In this document: positions 34,238 to 42,046 of the stretch, one piece after another | How positions within the stretch are numbered: the first letter of the stretch is position 1 | How the letters are laid out: the number at the start of each line of letters is the position of its first letter | Origin: Chlorobiota bacterium | GTDB lineage: Bacteria; Bacteroidota; Ignavibacteria; OLB7 | Reading direction: 5' to 3' | NCBI GenBank assembly: GCA_016710285.1 | Contig: JADJXR010000001.1 | Coordinates: 930,001 to 994,000, forward strand | Length of the DNA stretch: 64,000 nt | Notes under the pieces: generated by a model | The model's database searches: none | Told to the model about the DNA's origin: nothing | The model's input: the letters and a program-made list of their open reading frames with translations, nothing else | Program-made: the position numbers and the translations under genes

Positions 34238-34410
34238 CCCGAAGCACTCCCCCTCCAACGGAGGGGTGCCCGACAGGGCGGGGTGGGTTCGGGGGAACGA
34301 GCGAACGAGCGGCGGATTCCGCTCGTCACCGAGGCTTGCTGATCCTGAGATTCGGGAAGCGACGCTCGGTTCGCGGGTGTCCCCGCCGAAGGCTAAAGAC
34401 CTTCGGCTAC
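34238..34410 (+). repeat. Intergenic repeat family 2, copy A
   Basis: A 173-bp GC-rich element starting CCCGAAGCACTCCCCC and ending in the hairpin GCCGAAGGCTAAAGACCTTC. It is followed 29 bp later by a nearly identical copy B, and a third copy lies at 36596-36750. Internal inverted repeats (CCCTCC AAC GGAGGG) suggest a palindromic element. Open frames across it are shadows. Confidence 0.88.
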
Positions 34411-34439
34411 CTTCCCCCGATCCCCGTCCCGCAAACGCT

Positions 34440-34612
34440 CCCGAAGCGTTCCCCCTCCAACGGAGGGGTGCCCGACAGGGCGGGGTGGGTTCGGGGGAAC
34501 GAGCGAACGGGCGGCGGATTCCGCTCGTCACCGAGGCTTGCTGATCCTGAGATTCGGGAAGCGACGCTCGGTTCGCAGGTGTCCCCGCCGAAGGCTAAAG
34601 ACCTTCGGCTAC
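34440..34612 (+). repeat. Intergenic repeat family 2, copy B
   Basis: Tandem copy of the preceding element with a period of 202 bp and only a few base changes. Just after it, a short CCCGAC TTT GTCGGG hairpin is present. The two copies fill the gap between the PhoD-like gene and the DGPF/YCII gene; the remaining 184 bp to the YCII start show no gene. Confidence 0.88.
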
Positions 34613-34796
34613 CCCGACTTTGTCGGGAGGGCTACCCAAGTTTCCAAAAAAAAATCTGCGCTCGTTTGGGCGAATGTCGAAATTGCTGGTGGCCGTTCGT
34701 TGTATCGGTGGAAGGGGAGCAATCGCTTGCGGGAATCTGCGGCCCCTTGCTCCCCAAATCAACATCAAAAACCAACCTAATCGTAGGAGAACCACA

Positions 34797-35237
34797 ATGC
34801 GCTGCATGTTGCTGATGAAAGCCACCAAAGAATCGGAAGCAGGAGTTATCCCAGGCCCAGAAATTTTTGCGGCAATGGATGCGTTCAACGGAGAAATGAT
34901 CAAAGCCGGCGTGATGCTTGGCGGCGAAGGGCTGCACCCAAGCTCTGCCGGGGCGCGCCTGAAGTTCGGAAGCGGGAAACCGGTGGTGGTGGATGGCCCC
35001 TTTGCCGAAACCAAAGAACTTCTTGCCGGATTCTGGATCCTGCAGGTGAAATCCTTTGAGGAAGCAATCGAATGGGCATCGCGATGCCCCGGGCACGACG
35101 GCCCCGAGGAGTTCGAGATTGAGGTCCGCCGCATCTTCGATCTTTCCGATTTCCCACAAGAAGTGATTGATGCCGTTCCGAACGAACGGGAGTATCTTGC
35201 CCAACAAGCCAAAAACGCCAGCGGCAACACCCCATAA
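34797..35237 (+). CDS. YCII/DGPF-domain protein
   Basis: A small soluble protein of 146 aa from ATG 34797, which has AGGAGA upstream. It begins MRCMLLMKATKESEAGVIPG and contains VVDGPFAETKELLAGFW, the DGPF/YCII signature with the conserved Asp and the Glu-Lys helix, then IEWASRCPGHDG. Genes of this type are consistently paired with the long ECF sigma factors of the ECF42 group, as here with a 29-bp gap. Its role in that pairing is debated; no anti-sigma activity has been shown for the ECF42 group that I know of. Confidence 0.93.
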   Translation: MRCMLLMKATKESEAGVIPGPEIFAAMDAFNGEMIKAGVMLGGEGLHPSSAGARLKFGSGKPVVVDGPFAETKELLAGFWILQVKSFEEAIEWASRCPGHDGPEEFEIEVRRIFDLSDFPQEVIDAVPNEREYLAQQAKNASGNTP

Positions 35238-35266
35238 CCCTTTCCACGAACTCCAGACCAGCAACC

Positions 35267-36556
35267 ATGGCTTCCGCCGTTCACCGCACAATCGAGGCCC
35301 TTTGGAGGATTGAATCGGCATCCATCATCGCCACGGTGGCGCGGATGACCGGAGATGTGGGAATTGCCGAGGACCTTGTGCAGGAAGCCTTTGTCACCGC
35401 CATCGAACGATGGTCGCAGTCGGGCCTCCCGGAAAAACCGGGGGCCTGGCTGATGACCGCCGCAAAACACCGCGCCATTGACCTGATCCGCCGCAACAAA
35501 CTTCTGGATGAAAAGCACCAAGAGCTTGGGCAGCGACTGCTTGATGAACAGCAGTTTGCCGTGGCCGATTTTTCCGACACGTTCGCCAGCCAGATGGATG
35601 CCCCAATCGAGGATGACCTTCTGCGGCTGATCTTTATCGCCTGCCACCCGGTGCTTTCCACCGAAGCACAAACCGCGCTGACGCTGCGGCTGCTTGGCGG
35701 GCTTTCCACCCAGGAGATTGCTCACGCTTTTTTGGTCCCCGAGGCAACAATCGCCCAGCGGATTGTGCGGGCCAAACGGACCCTTGCCGCGGCAAACGTT
35801 CCGTTCGAGCTTCCCCACACCAGCCAGCTGGCCCCGCGATTGTCGGCAGTGCTTCGGGTGCTGTACCTGATTTTCAACGAAGGCTACGCCGCCACCAGCG
35901 GCGAAGATTGGATACGCCCTTCCCTTTGCGAGGAGGCACTCCGGCTTGGCCGCATCCTTGCCGAGCTGCTGCCAGGCGAATCGGAGGTCCACGGGCTGGT
36001 GGCGTTGATGGAGTTGCAGGCCTCCAGAATGCGAGCGCGGGTTGGCCCCACCGGCCAGCCAATTTTGCTGATGGAGCAGGACCGAGCGCGGTGGGATCAC
36101 CTTTTGGTGCAGCGTGGCCTTGCACGGCTGGAACGCGCTGCTTCGCTGGGGAATGCTTTTGGTCCATACTCCATCCAGGCCGCCATTGCCGCCTGCCACG
36201 CACGCGCCCGCTTGCCGGAAGAAACCGACTGGCAGCAGATTGCCGCATTGTACGATGCCCTTGCGCAGATTCTTCCTTCGCCGGTGGTGGAGCTGAACCG
36301 TGCGGTTGCCGTCGCCATGGCGTTTGGGCCGGCGGCGGGGTTGGAGATTGTGGATGATTTGATGCAGGAGCGATCGCTGGCGAATTATCACCTTCTGCCA
36401 AGCGTGCGTGGCGACCTGTTGGCAAAACTTGGCCGGCTTCCCGAAGCCCGCATCGAGTTCGAGCGTGCCGCCACGATGACCCAAAACCAACGGGAACAAC
36501 AACTGCTTCTTGCCCGAGCAGCAGAGTGTGGAAAGCGGGAAGAGACCGAGGGCTAA
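35267..36556 (+). CDS. ECF42-type sigma factor with long C-terminal extension
   Basis: A 429-aa sigma factor. Region 2 is near residues 10-85 (SIIATVARMTGDVGIAEDLV, PEKPGAWLMTAAKHRAIDLI) and region 4 near 125-175 (TLRLLGGLSTQEIAHAFLVP, IAQRIVRAKRTLAAANVPF). The C-terminal 240 residues form the helical SnoaL-unrelated, TPR-like extension of the DUF6596 type (VLRVLYLIFNEGYAATSGED, VHGLVALMELQASRMRARVG, LPSPVVELNRAVAVAMAFGP). In characterised ECF42 factors this extension is required for activity. It is coupled to the DGPF protein. Its stop codon lies within the first copy of a 23-bp direct repeat. Confidence 0.95.
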   Translation: MASAVHRTIEALWRIESASIIATVARMTGDVGIAEDLVQEAFVTAIERWSQSGLPEKPGAWLMTAAKHRAIDLIRRNKLLDEKHQELGQRLLDEQQFAVADFSDTFASQMDAPIEDDLLRLIFIACHPVLSTEAQTALTLRLLGGLSTQEIAHAFLVPEATIAQRIVRAKRTLAAANVPFELPHTSQLAPRLSAVLRVLYLIFNEGYAATSGEDWIRPSLCEEALRLGRILAELLPGESEVHGLVALMELQASRMRARVGPTGQPILLMEQDRARWDHLLVQRGLARLERAASLGNAFGPYSIQAAIAACHARARLPEETDWQQIAALYDALAQILPSPVVELNRAVAVAMAFGPAAGLEIVDDLMQERSLANYHLLPSVRGDLLAKLGRLPEARIEFERAATMTQNQREQQLLLARAAECGKREETEG

Positions 36557-36573
36557 AAACCTTTTATCAATCC
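36551..36573 (+). repeat. 23-bp direct repeat, left copy
   Basis: GGCTAAAAACCTTTTATCAA plus TCC, repeated exactly at 36844-36866. The left copy contains the stop codon of the sigma factor gene. The pair brackets a 270-bp segment that carries repeat family 2 copy C. Confidence 0.85.
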
Positions 36574-36595
36574 CGACGAAGGTCGGCTACCCCAC

Positions 36596-36750
36596 AAACG
36601 CTCCCGAAGCGTTCCCCCTCCAACGGAGGGGTGCCCGACAGGGCGGGGTGGGTTCGGGGAATCCACCAAACACGCGGCGGGTTCCGTTGGCCAACGAAGC
36701 CTGCTGATCCTGAGATTCGGAAATGGATGCTCGGTTCGCGGGTATCCCCA
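36596..36750 (+). repeat. Intergenic repeat family 2, copy C
   Basis: Shares ACGCTCCCGAAGCGTTCCCC and GGTGCCCGACAGGGCGGGGT with copies A and B. It diverges in the middle and ends near TCGCGGGTATCCCCA. A separate GC palindrome (CCCCCTCC..GAGGGGG-like, 36766-36783) follows. It fills most of the 318-bp gap between the sigma and deacetylase genes. Confidence 0.82.
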
Positions 36751-36843
36751 ACCCACCCCCCCCGCCCCCTCCCAAGAGGGGGAGCAACGCACAAGGCCAA
36801 CGCACGGAGTTGCGCACGGTTCCTCCCGATAGCTAACTCCGAA

Positions 36844-36866
36844 GGCTAAAAACCTTTTATCAATCC
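36844..36866 (+). repeat. 23-bp direct repeat, right copy
   Basis: Exact match to 36551-36573. It lies 8 bp from the convergent end of the polysaccharide deacetylase gene. Confidence 0.85.
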
Positions 36867-36874
36867 AAGCAATT

Positions 36875-37999
36875 TCACCGCTGGCATTCCACCCAATACT
36901 CTCCCTCGTTCGGAAGCAGGTTCACCATCAACTCTGCGCCGGTTGCCACTTGCCGATGATACTCCACGCCCCCTTGCCGAACGCGCACCTGCTTGCCAAC
37001 CCACACTTCGGGAATATCAATCAGCAGGGTCAGCGTGTGGTTGAATCGGTCGTTCGGCAGATTGTCGCGCAGCAGAAGCCGCAGCGCGGTGGGGTCCGCG
37101 CCAGCGGATTCCGTAACCGGTTGGATTGCGACGGTGGCCGCCGCCCGCTCCCGTGCGTACAACGTGACGGCACTGATGGACCCCGCCCAGAAATCGTGCG
37201 ATGCAATGGCGGCAATATCCGCCTCAAAATCTTTCACCCGGTAGGTTCCCCCCGGGCCATCGCCGATCTCATGGTAAGTAGTGACCAGCCACGACGAACG
37301 CCGCAGGTTTTCATCCAAGAAAGGGATAAGCTCGCTGGTGTTGTGGATGGTGATTCCAGATTGGGCGTGTTCCTCATCGAGCATAATCAGCGAAGGGAGC
37401 GCGTACCAGTCAGCGGGTTCGGAAACCGTATCGGGCATAATCCAGGGGTTGGCGTGGGAGGATGAGGTGAACAACCGCCCGCATAAAAATCCCGCATCGG
37501 CAAGGGCTTGGCGGGTCTCCTGCTGGTGCCCGTATCCCCCTGGATAGGCGTATGCTACCGGATGCAATCCCATCCCCTCCATCATCCGGTAGCACTCCGA
37601 AAAGGAAGCCCGCGCGCTGTCGTAGGAAAGGGTGTCGTGGTCAATGTGCCAATGCCCATGCCCAAAAAAGCGGTGGCCTTGCGGCATCAATACTTGGCGC
37701 ACAAACGCCCTGCGGGTTGCGTTCCAGATGCAGGTTCCTGCGTCCAGGTCCATCTGAATTCCGTGCTGCTGGCAGAGTGCAAGAACGTGCTCCTGCTGTT
37801 CAACGGGGGTTGCGTCCCAGCCGTGGTCGTAAGTCAGCGAAATGGCGGCCCGGTGGTTGTTGTGCCACTTCGCTATCTTGGCCGATAGCGGTTTCGGTGC
37901 CACAGAATTGATAGGGGAAGAAGGGGGGGAAGCCGCGCCGCATCCGGCAAGGAGTACGCAACCGAGCAGATAGGCGCGGGAGCAAAGGGTCAATCGCAT
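36875..37999 (-). CDS. Polysaccharide deacetylase-family lipoprotein
   Basis: From ATG 37999 (MRLTLCSRAY) the protein is 374 aa with a lipobox LLAGC, so it is probably membrane-anchored in the periplasm. The NodB-type domain (about 45-270) has motif 1 ISLTYDHGWDAT, where Asp and His replace the usual DD of TFDDG, and motif 2 HGHWHIDHDT with the metal-binding histidines. AYAYPGGYGHQ and VTTYHEIGDGPGG correspond to later motifs. A C-terminal beta-domain of about 110 residues follows. It likely deacetylates cell-wall or extracellular glycan. The further upstream ATG at 38062 would hide the lipoprotein signal. Confidence 0.85.
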   Translation of the reverse strand: MRLTLCSRAYLLGCVLLAGCGAASPPSSPINSVAPKPLSAKIAKWHNNHRAAISLTYDHGWDATPVEQQEHVLALCQQHGIQMDLDAGTCIWNATRRAFVRQVLMPQGHRFFGHGHWHIDHDTLSYDSARASFSECYRMMEGMGLHPVAYAYPGGYGHQQETRQALADAGFLCGRLFTSSSHANPWIMPDTVSEPADWYALPSLIMLDEEHAQSGITIHNTSELIPFLDENLRRSSWLVTTYHEIGDGPGGTYRVKDFEADIAAIASHDFWAGSISAVTLYARERAAATVAIQPVTESAGADPTALRLLLRDNLPNDRFNHTLTLLIDIPEVWVGKQVRVRQGGVEYHRQVATGAELMVNLLPNEGEYWVECQR

Positions 38000-38175
38000 G
38001 GTGTGCCTCTTTCTCTCTGAGGGGGAAACCGTGAAGTATGAGAAAGCAGGGATGCCAAACATAGCACAAATGGGATGAACAATATCCCCAAAGATTTCCC
38101 TTTCGGCTCCCCCCCCCTCTTTGATACTTGGCTTGGGGGAATCTCACGTGAACCATCTACCATCGGCCAAAAGCA

Positions 38176-38742
38176 ATGGAGCTACAATCAATGGGGCAGC
38201 ACACACTACTGAACGGGCAAGTTCTTCTGATTCGCGAAGCCGTTCCCGAGGACGCAGCGGCGGTGTTGGAGTACGTCAACACCGTTAGTGGCGAGACCGA
38301 TTTCTTGGGGTTTGGTGGTGGCGAATTTGAATTAACCGAAGCCGAAGAAGCTGAGGTTTTTCGCCGGTTTCACGATGCCGATAACCAACTCTATCTGGTG
38401 GGATTGATTGGCGAAACAGTTGTTGCCATCATCAATTTCTCGGGTGGGAAACGGAAGCGGGTGCGGCATTGTGGCGAGTTTGGGATGTCGGTTCGGAAAG
38501 CATACTGGGGGTTGGGGATTGGTGGCGCGATGCTGGATTCGCTGGTTGCGTGGGCAGATGAGTCCGGGGTGGTGACCAAGATCAACTTGCGCGTCAGGGC
38601 CGATAACGAGCGTGCAATCCGGCTGTACAATCGCAAAGGATTTATCCACGAAGGAACCTTGCGGAATGACGTGCAGATTGATGGAGCCTACCATCACTCC
38701 CATATCATGGGGCTGATTATCGGCGGCACCGAGAAGGGATAG
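38176..38742 (+). CDS. GNAT-family N-acetyltransferase (RimJ/YhhY-like)
   Basis: A cytoplasmic 188-aa acetyltransferase (183 aa from ATG 38191). GNAT motifs: IREAVPEDAAAVLEYVNTV, GETVVAIINFSGGKRKRVRH, the acetyl-CoA loop KAYWGLGIGGAMLDSL and INLRVRADNERAIRLYNRKG followed by FIHEGTLRN. The substrate is not predictable. It ends 7 bp from the convergent stop of the large ATPase gene, an unusually tight junction discussed under findings. Confidence 0.9.
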   Translation: MELQSMGQHTLLNGQVLLIREAVPEDAAAVLEYVNTVSGETDFLGFGGGEFELTEAEEAEVFRRFHDADNQLYLVGLIGETVVAIINFSGGKRKRVRHCGEFGMSVRKAYWGLGIGGAMLDSLVAWADESGVVTKINLRVRADNERAIRLYNRKGFIHEGTLRNDVQIDGAYHHSHIMGLIIGGTEKG

Positions 38743-38749
38743 TCGGAGG

Positions 38750-41353
38750 CTACGCTTGTTTCCCCAACACCCCTATCTCCACTTCCCACCCCTCCGCTTC
38801 CGATGCCGGAAGCAGTGCGCCGAATCGTTCCACCAAGCTGCTGGCGTAGGGGGTCACTTCCCGCTGCACCAGCCAGCGCAGCCACTGACGGATTCCTTCC
38901 TGGGCCACCGGAAGCAACCGCTGCTGGATTGGATAGGCACGCTCCCCCATCCATTCCACCGCAAGCAGCAGTGCGCGGAACTGCAGAAGATCAAGGACTT
39001 CCACAATCTCCATTTCCAGTTTTTCCACCATCTGCTCTTCTATCACAGGGGTGAGTTCTGCCGAATCAAAAACATCGGCAATCACCCGATAGGGGTCGCG
39101 GGGGTCGGGCGAGGGTGGCTCCATTTGCTGGATACGGCCAACGTCGCGCTGGGCGGTGGCGAAGTATTGCAGCACCTTCTTGTTGGCTTTGTTTTGCACA
39201 TCGGGAAGGAGCCGCTCAACCGCCACCACATCCTCGATGTTGTACGCCAAAATCGCTGTTTGGGCAAGGGCGGTCTCAAGGGCCATGTTGGGAAGGCTTG
39301 GGGGGACATTCCGCAGCAGGTTGTTGGCTTGTTCAATCATCGTTTCCAGCGATTCCCCCAGCATCCCCAATGCTGCCACCAGCGTTCCGGTGGTGCTGAT
39401 AAGATGAGTGTACAACTGGTGTTTTTGCATCCTGGGTATCACCTCATCCAAAATTGCAATCCCCGCTTTTGCATCCCCTTGCATCACCAGCAGATGCCCT
39501 TTTGTGGAGAGTAGAGCCGATGGCAACGGACCGAAGGACTCCAGCCGCGCAAGTGACTGCAATCGCTTTGCGAACTCGGCTTGGGAACGGCGCACAAACA
39601 TCACAAAGGGGAGCGTCTCGGCGTACTCCTCAAGCTCCACCGGGTTGTGCAAATCCAGCGACTCCAGCACGGCCTCCAGATGCTGCGCCGCCCAGTATAT
39701 GGCCGAATAATGGCGGCATCGCCGACCCAACGACAACAGTGCAACAAGCGTGATTCTTAATCCGGTTGGATACGCTCCACCCGCGTGCTGCTGCAACTGC
39801 TGGGCCTCGGTCAGCAAGTCCTTCACGGCATCCAGCAGCAGTTCGGGTTGGTAAAACGCAAGGTTCCGTGCCGTTGCCGATTTCCCCGCAAGCTGGTAAT
39901 GGCGCAGCGCAGGGGGAAGGTTCTCCGATGCGGTGAGTTGCTGGAGTTCGGCAAGCTCTTCCCCGTAGGCTTGCACATCGGGAATCCGCGCGCTGCGTTC
40001 CATCTTCAACATCACAAAGGAGATTCGGGCCTCGATCAGTGCCTCGTCATCGTCGCCTTCGCAGATGGTGTTCAGGGCCTGAATCAGCCGCCCGGCGGCG
40101 CGCAACGGAGTTTCCGAAAGCATCCAGTCGTCGGAAGCATATGCTGCTCCCAAGTAGGAATAGATCCCTTGCAACGCTTCCAGCAACTCCGCTTTGCCAA
40201 ACTGTTCAACATCGGAAGCATGGACAAGCAAGGAGAACGGGATGGTGGAGTAGAGCGGAAGCTCGGAAGCAACCACACGCAACAACGCTGCGGTATTGGC
40301 CGCGGCCTCGCTAAGAAGCTCACGGTGCATCACCGTATGCGAAAACGACAGCAAAGAACATGGAGGAACAGTTGTCGGAACCAGCGAGATATGAGCCGAA
40401 GAAGCAACCGAAAGAAGGCCACGATCTTGGCATTCTTGGAGTAGCTGCTCGGCCTCCGGAATGGCAATGCGTGCGGCCTCGGTGGAGAACACTTCACCCA
40501 ATGTTGCCAGCGTTTGCAGCCGTCGCAACTCCACTGCCGGAAGGTGCTGGGTGATTGTGCCGGAAATGGAACGCGTGCTGTCGGCAAACGATTCCTGCAT
40601 CGAAGGGAGCTGCACGCTGACCTCCATCCGCTGTGGCAAAACGGTGGCCTGGATGGCCTGGCTGTTTAGCGCACGCAGCAACCCCGAACGAATCACCAGC
40701 GGATTGCCAAGCGTGGTGGCGGTAATCGAGTCAATGATGGCGGCTTGTGGCTGCTGGGCGAACAGCTGATGCCAAAGCGAGACGATCTCCTTTTCCCGCA
40801 ATCCCTCCAGCATGATGGTGGTGTCCAGATGCCCCTGCAACGATTCCATTGCTCCCAACGGCAACGGGCGTGCCAAGCACAGCACTGGCAACCGCACCGC
40901 GCCAAGCAACCCCAACAGCAACGCCAGCTGCTGGATTCCATCCTCTTTTAGCAAATGGATATCCTCCAGCACCAGAAGGAGCCGGGTGTTCGATGCAATG
41001 GCGGCAATCGCATCGGCCAGATCATGGGGGGTGCGCCAAGCAAGGGGTGGGTGCGAATATCCCGGTTGGTCCCCAACGCTATGCTCAAGCGCACGGGCAA
41101 CCGCACGCACCAGCGATGTTGATGCGTGCGGGGTGAAACGGATATGCGCCCGCGTGCAATCGTCGCCAAGCTCCGCAAAGAACCGCTCAAGCAAAGTGCT
41201 TTTGCCAACGCCAGCCTCGCCAACCACAAGCCCAACGCGCAACTGCCGCTGCGTGTTCTGCCAAAACCGGCGTAGCTCCGCAAGCTGGGCATCGCGCCCA
41301 ACAAACGGCAGCTTCGCATGGTGGATAAGGTTGGATAAAGGAGTTCGATGCAT
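38750..41353 (-). CDS. Large AAA/STAND-like ATPase, regulator paralogue apparently missing its DNA-binding domain
   Basis: The 867-aa protein starts with an AAA_16 domain: FVGRDAQLAELRRFW near residue 18, Walker A GEAGVGKST (45-53), Walker B LLLVLEDIHLL near 128, then a long helical region with no recognisable enzyme domain. It is a paralogue of the split gene at 55184-60934: both share GEAGxGKS, LEDIHxL, the helical body and the C-terminal helices. That relative continues with a SARP-type wHTH (PIQITVLGEITVQ). This one stops at WEVEIGVLGKQA, the equivalent first strand of the domain. It therefore looks 3-prime truncated, though it could also be a natural short form. Confidence 0.85.
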   Translation of the reverse strand: MHRTPLSNLIHHAKLPFVGRDAQLAELRRFWQNTQRQLRVGLVVGEAGVGKSTLLERFFAELGDDCTRAHIRFTPHASTSLVRAVARALEHSVGDQPGYSHPPLAWRTPHDLADAIAAIASNTRLLLVLEDIHLLKEDGIQQLALLLGLLGAVRLPVLCLARPLPLGAMESLQGHLDTTIMLEGLREKEIVSLWHQLFAQQPQAAIIDSITATTLGNPLVIRSGLLRALNSQAIQATVLPQRMEVSVQLPSMQESFADSTRSISGTITQHLPAVELRRLQTLATLGEVFSTEAARIAIPEAEQLLQECQDRGLLSVASSAHISLVPTTVPPCSLLSFSHTVMHRELLSEAAANTAALLRVVASELPLYSTIPFSLLVHASDVEQFGKAELLEALQGIYSYLGAAYASDDWMLSETPLRAAGRLIQALNTICEGDDDEALIEARISFVMLKMERSARIPDVQAYGEELAELQQLTASENLPPALRHYQLAGKSATARNLAFYQPELLLDAVKDLLTEAQQLQQHAGGAYPTGLRITLVALLSLGRRCRHYSAIYWAAQHLEAVLESLDLHNPVELEEYAETLPFVMFVRRSQAEFAKRLQSLARLESFGPLPSALLSTKGHLLVMQGDAKAGIAILDEVIPRMQKHQLYTHLISTTGTLVAALGMLGESLETMIEQANNLLRNVPPSLPNMALETALAQTAILAYNIEDVVAVERLLPDVQNKANKKVLQYFATAQRDVGRIQQMEPPSPDPRDPYRVIADVFDSAELTPVIEEQMVEKLEMEIVEVLDLLQFRALLLAVEWMGERAYPIQQRLLPVAQEGIRQWLRWLVQREVTPYASSLVERFGALLPASEAEGWEVEIGVLGKQA

Positions 41354-41423
41354 AGCGTGTTCTTACGGTAGTTTCTGCCTATGCCTTGTGCGGCTTACTA
41401 CCCTTTCCCGCAGCATTGCAGAA

Positions 41424-41786
41424 TTATAGCGGTAGCTGTCTAATTCTTGCCTGCCCTTCGGTGACACTGATTAGTGCGCCTCGTTCGATTGCTTCGCCGT
41501 GCAATCGCAATATCTCGTTCAAATAACGGCGAATATTATCCGGTCGCATATTTCGCAACCGGAAAATGATCACACTGGGCCACTGCGTCCCCCCTATAGC
41601 AACCAACTCGGCAAAGTCTAAATCATGCGTCAATAAAACGCAATGCTCTTCTCGCGCCTTGCTCAGGATATCACGATCAGGTAATCGTTCTAATCCTTCC
41701 TCCGCTATGTGGCGGCAATCGTACCCTTGTGCGCGCAGGTCGGCACAGACGTGCGGCGACACCCCCATATCCACAAGAAATTTCAT
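41424..41786 (-). CDS. DUF5615 PIN-like protein, putative toxin
   Basis: The 120-aa product has a PIN-like acidic active site: MKFLVDMGVSPHVCADLR (first Asp), DRDILSKAREEHCVLLTHDL and DFAELV (second and third Asp). This matches DUF5615, a family commonly paired with DUF433 antitoxins. Its start overlaps the stop of the upstream DUF433 gene by 4 bp (ATGA), showing translational coupling. An RNase toxin role is inferred from family context, not demonstrated. Confidence 0.88.
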   Translation of the reverse strand: MKFLVDMGVSPHVCADLRAQGYDCRHIAEEGLERLPDRDILSKAREEHCVLLTHDLDFAELVAIGGTQWPSVIIFRLRNMRPDNIRRYLNEILRLHGEAIERGALISVTEGQARIRQLPL

Positions 41787-42016
41787 GCTGCCGGGCGAAG
41801 TTGGACGATGCTATCTTCGGCAAGCAACGCCGCGTACTGCAATGACTGCTGGATATCTTCCGGCTCCACGTATGGGTAGGCTTCAACAACCTCGGCCACC
41901 GTCATGCCATTGGCAATCAGGGTAAGGATCAGCGAGACGGTTATCCGCATTCCACGGATGCAGGCGCGCCCCCCCATGATGTCAGGGGAAAACGTGATTC
42001 GATCAAGTTCGTTCAT
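41783..42016 (-). CDS. DUF433 protein, putative antitoxin
   Basis: The 77-aa DUF433 protein shows ITFSPDIMGGRACIRGMRIT, the signature glycine-rich motif, and then a helix-turn-helix (VSLILTLIANGMTVAEVVEA, YPYVEPEDIQQSLQYAALLA). DUF433 proteins are homeodomain-like antitoxins encoded before DUF5615 or PIN toxins. It is the first gene of the pair, directly downstream (30 bp) of thiC on the same strand. Confidence 0.9.
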   Translation of the reverse strand: MNELDRITFSPDIMGGRACIRGMRITVSLILTLIANGMTVAEVVEAYPYVEPEDIQQSLQYAALLAEDSIVQLRPAA

Positions 42017-42046
42017 CGGAGTATTGGAAACGTATGGTTGATGTTC

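Noticed and set aside
34099..34815. Open frames on both strands through the repeat copies A and B
   Set aside because: They are created by the repeats; translations in the two tandem copies duplicate each other and show no family features.
38694..38954. Alternative frame that might continue the truncated ATPase into its DNA-binding domain
   Set aside because: Reading the other frames past 38750 gives no SARP-like sequence and enters the GNAT gene, so a simple frameshift does not restore the domain.
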